A stretch of 64,000 bases of DNA, from the NCBI GenBank assembly GCA_028583605.1, contig CM053335.1, positions 18,273,347 through 18,337,346 of the forward strand, given 5' to 3'. The notes under the pieces are model-generated. The model was not told the DNA's origin. It did not search any database and saw nothing but the letters and a program-made list of their open reading frames with translations. Of the stretch, positions 1 to 13,100 are shown piece by piece (position 1 is the stretch's first letter; each line of letters opens with the position of its first letter). This stretch comes from Dastarcus helophoroides. Its lineage: Eukaryota; Arthropoda; Insecta; Coleoptera; Bothrideridae. Made by a program: the position numbers and the translations under genes.

Positions 1-654
1 CGGCTATTGGAGCTAAAGTTACTTTTCTTGCTGAACAAAGCGTTTAATAATGACCACTGTGAAAGAGAGCGGTGAATTTTGGTTTTTCATGGGGTGGTCT
101 AACAACATGCCTTTTTTCGTCGATTTAGTCCTTAATGGCGTGTCTTTATTTTTATCAGCTGCGGAATATCTCTGCTTTAACTTTTTTTAGACGTGGTAAT
201 TCGGCAATGTGGCGGCGGATTAAATAAATTTAGGGCGATTCCGACTGACTCAGCTCACATTGTGCTACGGAAGGTCTCTCCCTTTTTATTCAGTCGAATT
301 ATCAGATGATGACCGCATAGATCTCTCCGATTGCATTATGGGGAACACTTTTTCTTCAAATAAGTTAGACGCATTCTAACTTAGTGTCCTAAGAAGTCAC
401 ATTCTCTGACCTTATACAGATCGAATTAATTTATTAAAACAGACACCAAAATCCGATGATGTTTCATTTATTGAATACTGAAAATTAAGATTGTCGCTAC
501 GGAAGACGAATTCCGAAAGTGACAACTGATGGTGTCACTTTGTGGTCTACGATAGCTGTCAATTCCAAATTCTAGCGTCACAATTTGACAAATAACCAAC
601 ACTGCGTTAATTTTTGTACGTTTTTGACATTTTTTCTGATTTCTTCCACTCGCC

Positions 655-1125
655 ATGAGTTTAAACGAAGAAATTATAGTTGGGGTTCAACTTCCGCGCG
701 AGCCGGAACTCGATGAAGAACAAGTGCTTTATTTAAGGAAAAAGAAGAGAAATCGCTTTAAGTGGTCGTTTATCGAAAGACCTTTCATCCAGAAGGTCGC
801 TTGTAGAAATCAAAAATTGGCTAATTACGGGGTGCCGTTTTCGTTGGCATTAAAGCAAAAATTGAAGAAGTCGGTCTACGGTTCCTTTTTGGAAGAGTTC
901 AACTATCAGCAGCATCAAGATCAGTTTTTGAACGAGAATAAGCTTGACATATTGGATTATCATATCAAGTGTTTGTCCAGGGGTGAGATATACGACTTAG
1001 GACGGGCCAATAACGTTTCTGAAGATTTAATTGAGCATCTAAAGCACGACGTTGCTTATAACGACGTTATCGACTGGCATATACTTTTCAAGAAACTGAA
1101 CCATATACGTTTGAATCGATACAGC
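655..1125 (+). CDS. LRRC43: LRRC43-like exon 1
   Basis: Encodes residues 1-157, basic and helical in composition, with no LRR. The donor is AGC|GTAAGT and the exon ends in phase 0. Reading on past the donor adds about 15 residues before a stop, so the open frame alone overstates the exon. Confidence 0.75.
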
Positions 1126-4100
1126 GTAAGTAGATATAAGCGTGGTAGGATTAGTTGGAATTACTACTTATAACAATGCAATAACGTTAAGGGGGATCGT
1201 GGTCCAGAGGTATAGACGCTGCGACTACAATCTAAGAGAGCTTGGTTCGATTCCCGCCGGTGACCTAATTCACCGCCCGTTTTTAAGAAACGCTCTGGTT
1301 CCCAAGGTCGACTCAGCCTTAGAAATCAGTACTCGGGTGCAACTCGGCGGCTGAAGAGCGCAGTGCTTAATCACAGTGCCTTCCTCGGCGTTCGACCCTA
1401 GTAATAGCAGGCTGGATATCTTCGCTATCTGCCATATGGCTGGAAAGCGTTGCCAAAGGGAGCTCTATTATGGGTTGAGTGGAGGCCAGAACATTTCTTA
1501 AAAACCGAAAATGTTGTTGCCGCGAGCGGGAGCTGAACCCGGTACGGCAGCTCAAGAGATGTATGTGGCCCAAGCGTTTTACCACTCGGCCACTGATGCT
1601 CGTACTTCTGTCGACCTAATAAATAGATCTTTATGGTGGATTCTTATTGGTCGAAAATACTGTTTATTAAATTCAATTTATAAATAAACATAATACAATT
1701 TCCAAACTGGGTCGCAGGAATGTTATATAAAATTAATAAAGGCTTAGTTATTCTTGAATTATGCTGTTAACTTTGCATAATGCAACGAAAGTGTTCAATT
1801 TTTTTTTCTTGTTACATCATAGTGGAATAACTAGATACTGGTCGAGATATAGCAACGTTATATATTTCCAGATTACAAGAATCGATAAGTTTTTGAAGAA
1901 CTTCGAAATGCTAGAGGCTCTGATCTTAAATGGTAACTTCATTGAAACAGTAAAAGGATCCTACTTGCCTAAAAAAATCAAATTCTTGGAATTTTACTCC
2001 AATAACATATCGAGTGTAGAAGATTTGGCCAAAAACCCACCTTACTGCGTGGGTCATTTAAATTTGGGTAGAAATCGTCTGACGAATGGTAAGTCACCAC
2101 TAAAGAAGTAAGTTGCTTCACCAAAGTAAAGTCTTCAAATTGATATAAAAATTAAATTCAGTTACAATACAATACGAAGTATGTAGCAGATACTCAGAGT
2201 ACGGTATGTCAAGTGAATAAGTAGAGTTGAGAGTAGTGGTGGCGACGGCTTCCGTGGTTAGGAAGCCTGGTCTGTAAACGCGAAGGTCCAGGGTTCGATT
2301 CCCAATCGGTCACACGCTGATCACACATTTTTAATTCTAATACAATTTTGGAAGTGGATTTACGAATCCACCTGACACTATAGCGCTTATGTTTTTGTAT
2401 TATGTTTACCGACGAGTCGAATTGTGGCCGCGATAGCCGAGGACGACTGTGTTGTCAGGAATGACACAATAGTGGCAGATACCGAGGATGCGGTGTGTGA
2501 AGTGAACGAGTAGAGTTTGAGAGTGGCAGTGGCGATGGCTCCGTGGTTAGGAACTCTGTCCGTAACGTGAAGGTCCTCGGTTCGACTCCCAGTCGCTGAT
2601 CTACTACAATATGTTCAGCTACATAAACAAAACCCGGGAGAGCCTAATTAAACTCAGTTTAAGAGAGCTGACTACTCTCACAATACTTCGATAACTGAGA
2701 AAACTTCATTAACACCCTTTCAGAGCACCACTACAATTTCCAAACACGCGGGAAAAATTACTCAAACTAAAAAGCAATGAAAGGGGCGCTCTCCCCAGTT
2801 TTGGGAGTGACCCCAAGAAAATCACCCATGTCAACACTCGTAATTATTCAGAAGGATAAAAGTGCGCGCGAATGGGTGTTGAGATCGCACCGCTGCATCT
2901 CTCACGTGAGATAATTAAGCGGCCTTACCTTTGGCGGCGTGTGACTCCTAATTGATGCCGGAGCCACGGGCGATATTCAGAACTTAATTCCAATTAACGC
3001 AATTAAGAGACAAATTAGCTCGCCTTGGAAACTATCCCAAAAACGATTTCTTCGTCCAGCGACGCAAAGAAGGAGAAAGATAAAATATCTTTTTATTTTC
3101 ATAATAAGATAGAATAGTGCGTTATGTATAAGCATAGCACAATTTTGATAAATAGCGACCAAATTTTAATCACATTTCCTTACCTCGCGGCAACAGGCCG
3201 CGAAAATAATAAACCTTCAACATACCCTCGCAAGAACGTCCTGTATTCGTTTAATTCCATTTTAAGGACTTAGTTTTGGCAAAGTGTGGCAAATGTTGCC
3301 CTGATGACCTCGAGAGTTAATTAAATTCCGTTCTGGCAACTTAAAAAACAGTTTCAGAAATGTTTTACCCAAATTAGCGATATTAAATGTAATACGTGTT
3401 TTCCTTTTACGGTCGGCGTTGTGTACGCTTATTAGTCCTAATAAAAGAAATTAGAGCCGCACATGTTTGCATATTCCGCGAATTTTTGGTCGTAATTTTT
3501 GGAAGCACACGTCCTTTCGGTGGTAATTTTAATTTATGAAAATTGCCAGAGGTACATGTGGTCGAGGGGAATTGGACTCGGGACAGACGTACGAACGAAA
3601 CTAATTAGAAGAAGCGGAAGACGTTTTAAAAACAAGTTCAGGGACTAATGAACAACGTCGAGTTGATGTAAATAAAAGCAAACGATTGCTAATTTGTATT
3701 TAATATACCACCGAAAGGGCTTAAAATACCAAAGGAATTCGTAAGTTAACGATGAATTTTGACCCATTTTGGTTTCTGAAAATTTGCAACGCTTTTCTCC
3801 TAAGACAAATACAGGATTAGTGATAAGCTTCAAAGAGAATTAATCCCTACAATTTAAAGTTGATAAACGACTATTAATTATATTTCTGAATTTGTATTTG
3901 GATCTAGACTTTCTAGAGTTTCCAAATTTTTCGGCCATGAAATGGACAACTCATGAAATGTTTACGAAATTATTGTTGCGGGCTTATCGGTTCGAATTGA
4001 TTAACACATTGAATAATACCCACTTTATCACCAAAATAAACTCGGATCACTACAACTGAATCTTATATACTTTTAACTACCAACTCACTAATTACACTAA

Positions 4101-7100
4101 CTGACTCTAACTAACTGACTCGAGGGAAAGCTGACCGCCTTATATAGTTTTGGCTCCCGGCTTCTAGAACTTTTCGGCAGATAAGGCTTATCGTTTGCCC
4201 GAAATTTCTGGAAAGGCTTATCTGCCGTTTGCTTCGTTATCGCGGTCGCTTTCCCCTTATTAGATCATTCTAGAAACTTTTTTTATGTACTAAATTCTAC
4301 AATTCTATTCTAAATTCTATTCCATCCTATTTACATTGCGTTGCATTATTTTATATGTTGATATTGTTTTCCCCATTTCAATTCAATTCAATTTTAATTT
4401 TAATACCATTTTTTCATAAATGTAAATTAAATGTCTGGAAAAATTAAAATTTCGAACTTGAAACGAAATTTTCATAACTCGATGTTAAAAATGTAATCGA
4501 CTATCTAAAGTTACAAACAGTTCGCGCAACATCAAATTTTGTTAAACTGGCAAAGACCAATTTGTTTTGCATTAGTTACGAACAAGATAGCATCACTTAG
4601 ATTATTCGATGCTTTATTTCTCTTACCTCCTTGCTTTTATCCACTTTTTTACATCCAATCCCATGTTCGGGGTTCTTTTTGTGATGCAGATTTTTGTCTT
4701 GTGTAGCGTCTTAAATTTTCAATATAATTATCGTTCTTCTCACCTTTGAATCGCCCAGAAAATTAAAGATTTCACATTCGGGGTTCTTTTTTAAGATATG
4801 GATTTTTGTCTTGTGTGGCTTCTTGAGTTTTAAATATAATCATCGTTCTTCTCAGCCTTAAATCGCCCAGAAAATTAAAGATTCCATGTTGGGGATTCTT
4901 TTTTGTGATGCTAATTTTTGTCTTGTATGACGTCTTGAGTTTTGAATATAATTATCGTTCTTCGCACTCTTGAATCGCCCAGAAAGTTAAGGATATTAAT
5001 GGCCAGTGCTACGTCATCAATACGGAGTCGCATGCCACCAAGGGTAGTGGCACGTAATTACTTTATATTCACCGGAGAGGTTGACGATCGCATTATCGTT
5101 ATTTTTAGGCTCCTAATGCGTTTCGATAGCTCTACTAATAGCCCCCTTAAGCGCTCGTGTACTGAGGAAAAGAAAAATTTGATTTAGACCCAAATTTTCA
5201 GAAAAAAAGGCGACTTTCGGATAGTTAAAGAAGGAAAAATATTCGAAATTAAACTCGATGTTTCGAAAAGATGTTGAGAGTCGAAATCCCGAACTTTACA
5301 TCGAAATTAAGCGATTTTTTTTATAAACGTTTAAGAAGGTTAAATAATTTGGGAAAACATGGAAACAACAACAACAATAACAACAACAACACGTAACAAT
5401 ACTTAGGAACAGTGCGCTTCTACAATCGAGTTACACACCATCAAAAGTTGTGGTATAAAAAACGGACAAAGATAGGATAATTATCTTACATTCGTAAGAA
5501 GAAGGAGGCCCAGGTTCTTGAAATATTGAGTATTTTTCGCCTGGAATACTCAAGCACAGTGAGCCTCTGCAACCGAGCCACACACCACCAAAGGTTTTGG
5601 TACCAAAAACGAACCAATATAAGACAGTTACCTTACCTTCGTAAGAAGAAGGAGGCCCATTATAACTAGGCCCAACGTTCTTGAAATGTTGAGTATTTTC
5701 AGTTTATAATACTGTAACGAAATGTAAATTGTAGAATTTAGTGCATAAGAAAAGTTTCTAGAAAGATCTGATAAGGGGAAGCGGCCGCGATAACGAAGCA
5801 AAGAGCAGATAAGCGTTCCCGAAATTTTGGCAAACGATAAGCCTTATCTGCCGGATTGTTTTAGAACCTGGAGGCCAAAACTATATAAAGCGACCAGCTC
5901 TTTCTCGAGTAAGTTAGTTAGAGTCGGTGTAGTTAGGTAGTGAGTTAGCAGTTAGAAATCAATAAGTGAGTTAATTGTTCAGTTGCAGTGATTCGAGTTG
6001 AGTTTTAAAGTAAAGTGGGTATTATTCAATTCACGTGTTAATCAATTCGAACCGATAAAGCCCGTACTTAAAAACAGTGCGCCTCTACAATCGAGTCACA
6101 CACCACTAAAAGTTGGGGCATTAAAAACAGACGAAGATAAGATCGTCTTACATTCATAAGAAGAATGACTACGTCCAGGGTTCTTGAGATATTGTGTATT
6201 TTTCGACTGAAATACTTAGGGATAGCGCGCCCCTGTAACCGAGCCGCATACCACCAAAGGTTGGGGTACCAAAAACAAACCAATATAAGACAGTTACTTT
6301 ACCTTCTTAAAAAGAAGGAGGTCCATTATAACTACGCCCAAGGTTCTTGAAATATAGAGTATTTTCGATTTATAATATTTAGGAACAGTGCGCCTTTACA
6401 ATCGAGTCACACACCATCAAAAGTTGTGGTATTAAAAGCGGACAAAGATAAGATAATTATCTTACATTCGTAAGAAGAAGGTGGCCCATTATGACTAGGC
6501 TCAGCTTCTTGAAATATTGGGTATTTTTCGCCTGGAATACTCAAGTACAGTGCGCCTCTGCAACCGAACCACACACCACCAAAGGTTGGGGTACCAAAAA
6601 CGAACCAATATAAGACAGTTACCTTACCTTCGTAAGAAGAAGGAGGCCCATTAAAACTAGACCCAACGTTCTTGAAATGTCGAGTATTTTCGGTTTATAA
6701 TACGGTAACGAAATGTAAATTGTAGAATTTAATGCATAAGAAAAGTTTCTAGAAAAATCTGATAAGGGGAAGCGGCCGCGATAACGAAGCAAACGGCAGA
6801 CAAGTGTTCCCTAAATTTCGGCAATGGATAAGCCTTATCTGCCGGATTGTTTTAGAACCTGGAGGCCAAAACTATATAAAGCGGCCAGCTCTTTCTCGAG
6901 TAAGTTAGTTAGAGTCGGTGTAGTTAGGTAGTGAGTTAGCAGTTAGAAATCAATAAGTGAGTTAATTGTTCAGTTGCAGTGATTCGAGTTGAGTTTTAAA
7001 GTAAAGTGGGTATTATTCAATTCACGTGTTAATCAATTCGAACCGATAAAGCCCGTACTTAAAAACAGTGCGCCTCTACAATCGAGTCACACACCACTAA

Positions 7101-10100
7101 AAGTTGGGGCATTAAAAACAGACGAAGATAAGATCGTCTTACATTCATAAGAAGAATGACTACGTCCAGGGTTCTTGAGATATTGTGTATTTTTCGACTG
7201 AAATACTTAGGGATAGCGCGCCCCTGTAACCGAGCCGCATACCACCAAAGGTTGGGGTACCAAAAACGGACGAACGTAAGACAGTTATCTTATGTTCGTA
7301 AGAAGAACGAGTTACATTATGACTACGCCCAGGGTTCTTGAGGTTATTAAGTATTTTTCGTTTGAAGTACTTAGGGACAGTGCAGCTCTGCAATCGAGCC
7401 GCACACCACCAAAGATTGGGGTACTAAAAATGGACGAATATAAGATAATTATCTTACATTCGTCACTCTTTAGTACCTCAATCTGCGACTGTGTAACATA
7501 ATTATCTTACATTCGTCCGTTTTTAGTACCCCAACCTTCGGTGGTGCGCGGCTCAGTTTTTAGTCTCTTTGCAATTTTATATTGATCTACTATCATTAGC
7601 TTGTCGATTTTTAATGTAATGATGGATTAACTTGAGATTTCCGGACTGTTCAGTTGCATCGCACAATAAAAAAGTTTTAATTTCGTCGCCGCGGCGCTTT
7701 ATTGACTTAAAGGTACATTTGGGCGTGCGTCAAAATGGTCCTAATAAAACTAATAACGTAATTAGCCTCCTTGTAAGAAAAAACTGAAGATCTCGAGCCT
7801 AAATTTGAAACTCTACGAAAAATATAGAAAGATTCGAAATTTTCACTCCAAGATCGATATTTTAGGAGAAAACTTAAACATTGAAAGGTCGAACTTGGAA
7901 TTCTTAACAAGAAGTCTAAGTTGCAAAAATTTACAACGTTTATGACCATATACATATATGACATATGACAATAATACATTGGCATCATAATTTTGTTAAA
8001 CACGTCATTGTTAGTAAGCCTTCAGATAAATTTTAGAGCACTCTTGTAAATACACGTCACTGCGAGAACATAACAAAAATTAATCTTCGGTGAATATTAC
8101 CCTTGGCTAAAACAGGAGTCGAAAATAATTCCAAATAACCCTCATTTGAGTTATGACGCATTTTTTAATTAAATGGAGGAGAGAATATTTTCCGCACTGG
8201 ACCCGTGACGAGCAAATAACGGAACTTTTGTTTGGAAAACGTGTCAAGTCAACATTTAATTAAAATAATTTAGATTAATTTCCTCGAAAAACATATTTGC
8301 ACTAATATTATAAATCTGCGGGATGCGGCGAGATGCGAAAATGTACGATGATTAACAAATGTCACGGAAATTTTTTCCGAGTGTTACGTATTTGCCCGTC
8401 GTTTCATTGTATTTTCGACGAGCTCTCGCCGAGCCACCGGGTGGACCGACAATGTCTGACAAAACGAGATAAAAGTCTATAACAACCCTTTACGAGGCCA
8501 TAATAATTAATAATACTGAATATGTGGACACAAACCGACATCCAGGACATTAAATCATAATATGTTTATATGAGTTCGTGCTAATAAGTGGCAGACTGGC
8601 GCCTGCACGCCCACGGCCCCCCTTCGTATTGTGCATTACTTCTTGCAGTTTCGTGCTCTGAAACAATGCTCTACAAAACCGTGGCCATCAAACCGTCCTT
8701 TACTGTCCCCTTGGTGCCGTATTTTACAAATTATGCAAGAGTTACAAGACGCAGTTACGTCATTATTTGGCGACCCCGGTATTAGATATGAAGATTTTTT
8801 ATTATCATTAGACTAACTTTACACTATTTCTGGATAAATATGTCGCAGTTGTTTCAAAGTTGATTTGAAAAACGACTTAACCCAATCAACTATCCAAAGT
8901 TACTAACGGTTCGCGCAAAGTCATAATTTATTAGGCTGGCAGAGATCGATTTTTTTTATTAGTTATGAATAAGATTGTATTTCTATTATAGTAGATAGTA
9001 TTTCTATTATTTAATGTTTTCTTATTTCGGAATCTGGGGATTTTTGCCACTTTGTATGGCCGGTTACGTGTCAGCCTTCGTGTGTGATGCGATTTTTTGT
9101 TGAAATATCCCGAGGTGGTGTTTTGAATACAATTGTAGTTTTTCCCATCGTTAGATCTTCCACCAAGTTGGGGATTAATACGACATTGATACGGAGCCGC
9201 ACACCACCAAAGGTAAAGACACGCGATTATCTTATATGTATATGTAACGGGTGATGGTCATTTTCCCGTTATTTTCAGGCTCCTAATACGTTTCGAGAGC
9301 TCCGCCAATAACGCCCTTGAACGCTCCTGCTTCGTATGTTGAATATATTATTTATGTGTGACGTATACATTCCTACTTGGACAAATTCCAAAATAAAGGA
9401 GAAATTTCAATAAATAAAATATACTTTAAGTTTAGTTAATAAACTCTTACTCTCTAGATCTACCAAGACATATTTCCAACATGCTAAACGGATCGAAAGC
9501 ATGAATTATTAAGTCGCCTATTCTCCGCGAAATAACTATCGATATTAATTTTGGTAAATGCCCCAATAAAGCACTCGATAATTGGTGTAAAAATAATTTA
9601 TTTGAACAAAAAACACAATGTCCCTTTGACACGAACCTGCGTAATGAATATTTAATATACGCGTGTTTCATGCAGATAATGATATGGTAGGAGAATAAAT
9701 ATAATGTGGCCACTTCGCAGGTGATTTTCCATGGGAAAAACCGGCTGCTATACAGCTAATAGTACCAATTCATCAATAAATATTTTATATGGGACATTCG
9801 GTATTATTTACTTCTTTAAAATACAGAACCGGGGAGTTCCGCAAAATATAGGTTGCGTGTTTCGAACGAGTTTACATCAATAAGGAATGGCCCGGCTAAG
9901 GAGGGACCGTATACTTGGCGAAACGATTTCTTACGACGTAAGCATACTTTTTTGGCAATTTTCGATAGCGAAAATATTCCGTCGCACGAACCCCCAGCGA
10001 TGACGTCCGTCTGCTCTTTTTTCGAAAACTAGACGCATAAACTAGAGATATAACAAAAAGGGATACAATTTGGCAACTTCCTGTTGCCAAATGATGCAGT

Positions 10101-13100
10101 TTTCGGTTGGTATTCGTTCTAAAATTAACAACAAAGAAGTATAATAAGAAGGAAATTGAATTTGGATTGAATTGCAACGATTATACAAGGAAGAGTAAAA
10201 AAGTCGAATTTTCGAGGGAAATACGATTTTTGAAATAACACTCGAAATTTTAAGATAAAAAAAACTCCCCGGCTCCTTTTGCTGACAGTATGAAGAAGGG
10301 GTCTCATTATGACGACGCCCAGGGTTATTGAGATATTGAGTGATTTTGGTTTAAAATACTTAGAGACAGTGCAACTGAGCCGCACACCACCAAAGGTTGG
10401 GGTATCAAAAACCAACGAATATAATATAATTATCTTACATTCGTAAGAAGAAAGAGGCCCATTATGGCTATGTCTAGGGTTCTTGAGATATTGAGTATTT
10501 TTCGTCTGGAATACTTAGGAATAGCGCCCTTCTGCAACGGCACCGCACACCACCAAATGTTGGAGTATTAAAAACAGGCGAATGAAAGACAATTATTTTA
10601 CATTCGTAAGAAGAAGGAGGCCCATTATAACGACGCCTGGGGTTCTTGAGATATTGAGTATTTTTCGTCTGGAATACTTAAGGATAGCATGCCTCTGTAA
10701 CCGAGCCGCACACCACCAAAGGTTGGGGTATCAATAACAGACGAATATAATATTATCTTACATTCGTAAGAAGAAAGATGTCCATTATGGTTATGTCTAG
10801 GGTTCTTGTGATATTCAGTATTTTTCGTCTGGAATACTTAGGGATAGCGCCCCTCTGCAACGGAACTATACACCATCAAATGTTGGGGTATCAAAAACAG
10901 ACGAATGTAAGACAATTATTTTACATTCGTAAGAAGAAGGAGGCCCATTATAACGACGCCTAGGGTTCTTGAAATATTAAGTATTTTTCGTCTGGAATAC
11001 TTAAGGAGAGCACGTCTCTGTAACCGAGCCGCACACCACCAAAGGTTGGGGTATCAAAAACAGACGAATGTAAGACAATTATTTTACATTCGTAAGAAGA
11101 AGGGGGCTCATTATAACGATGCCTAGGGTTCTTGAAATATTAAGCATTTTTCGTCTGGAATACTTAAGGAGAGCACGCCTCTGTAATCGAGCCGCACGCA
11201 AGCAAAGGTTGGGGTATCAAAAAGCAGACGAATATAATATTATTATCTTACATTCGTAAGAAGAAAGATGCCCATTATGGCTATGTCTAGGGTTCTTGAG
11301 ATATTGAGTATTTTTCGTCTGGAATACTTAGGGATAGCGCCCCTTCTGTAACGGAACCACACACCACCAAATGTTGGGGTATTAAAACTAGACGAATGTA
11401 AAACAATTATTTTACATTCGTAAGAAGAAGGAGGTCCATTATAACGACGCCTAGGGTTCTTGTAGATATTGAATATTTTTCGTCTGGAATACTTAAGGAT
11501 ACCACGCCTCTGTAACCGAGCCGCATACAACCAAAGGTTGGGTATCAAAAACAGACGAATGTAAGATAATTATCCTACATTCATAAGAATAAGGAGGCCC
11601 ATTATGACTACGCCCAAGGTTCTTGAAATATTGAGTATTTTTCGTCTGGCAATACTTAGGGATAGCACGCCTCTGTAACCGAGCCGCACACAACCAAAGG
11701 TTGGGGTATCAAAAACAGACAAATATAATATTATTATCTTACATTCGTAAGAAGAAAGATGCCCATTATTGCTATGTCTAGGGTTTTTGATATATTGATT
11801 ATTTTTCGTCTGGAATACTTAAGGAATAGCGCCCCTCTGCAACGGAACCACACACCACCAAATATTGGAGTATCAAAAAGAGGCGAATGTAAGACAATTT
11901 ACATTCGTAAGAAGAAGAAGGCCCATTACAACGACGCCTAAAGTTCTTGAGTATTTTTCGTCTAGAATACTTAAGGATAGCACGCCTCTGTAACCGAGCC
12001 GCACACCACCAAAGATTGGGGTATCAAAAACAGACGAATGTAAGACAATTATTTTACATTCGTAAGAAGAAGGGGGCTCACTTATAACGACGTCCTAGGG
12101 TTCTTGAAATATTAAGTATTTTTCAGTCTGGAATACTTAAGGAGAGCACGCCTCTGTAATCGAGCCGCACGCAAGCAAAGGTTGGGGTATCAAAAACAGA
12201 CAAAATATAATATTATTATTTTACATTCGTAAGAAGAAATATGCCCATTATGGCTATGTCTAGGGTTCTCGAGATATTGAGTATTTTTCGTCTGAAATAC
12301 TTAGGGATAGATGCCCCTCTGCAACGGAACCACACACCACCAAATGTTGGGGTATCAGAAACAGACGAATGTAAAACAATTATTTTACATTCGTAAGAAG
12401 AAGGAGGTCCATTATAACGACGCCTAGGGTTCTTGAGATATTGAATATTTTTCGTCTGGAATACTTAAGGATACCACGCCTCTGTAACCGAGCCGCACAC
12501 AACCAAAGGTTGGGGTATCAAAAACAGACAAATATAATATTATTATCTTACATTCGTAAGAAGAAAGATGCCCATTACTTGCTATATCTAGGGTTCTTGA
12601 GATATTGAGTATTTTTCGACTGGAATACTTAAGGAGAGCACGCCTCTGTAACCGAGCCGCACACCACCAAAGGTTGGGGTATCAAAAACAGACGAATGTA
12701 AGACAATTATCCTACATTCATAAGAATAAGGAGGCCCATTATGACTACGTCCAAGGTTCTTGAGATATTGAGTATCTTCCGGTTTATAATACTTAGAAAC
12801 AGATGCGCCTCTGCAATCTAGCCGCACACCACCAAAGGTTGTGGTATTAAAAACGGACGAAGATAAGATAATTATCCTACATTCGTAAGAAGAAGGAGGC
12901 CCATTATGACTAGGCTCAGGTTCTTGAAATATTGAGTATTTTTCGTCTGGAATACTCCAGCACAGTGCGCCTCTGCAACCGAGCGGCACGCCACCAAAGG
13001 TTGGGGTACCAAAAACGAACCAATATAAGACAGTTACCTTACCTTCTTAAGAAGAAGGAGGCCCATTATAACTACGCCCAAGGTTCTTGAAATATCGAGT

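Larger units (their letters stand above)
5391..7560 (+). repeat. ~162-bp satellite with two LTR insertions
   Basis: Monomers contain GTAAGAAGAAGGAGGCCC, GTTCTTGAAATATTGAGT, CGAGCCGCACACCACCAAAG and TTGGGGTA at ~162-bp spacing. Two LTR copies (5713-6067, 6704-7057) sit inside, ~990 bp apart, and the sequences after them are near identical, so the stretch includes a recent tandem duplication. At 5391-5400 a short LTR end (CGTAACAATAC) remains at the same junction seen at 13793-13803. Confidence 0.8.

Noticed and set aside
2235..2310. A functional tRNA gene
   Set aside because: A B box is clear, but stems pair poorly and a related copy with a shared leader follows at 2470, as expected of a SINE.
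6068..6350. Short frames on both strands in the 162-bp satellite
   Set aside because: The same frames recur in each monomer copy and are by-products of the repeat.
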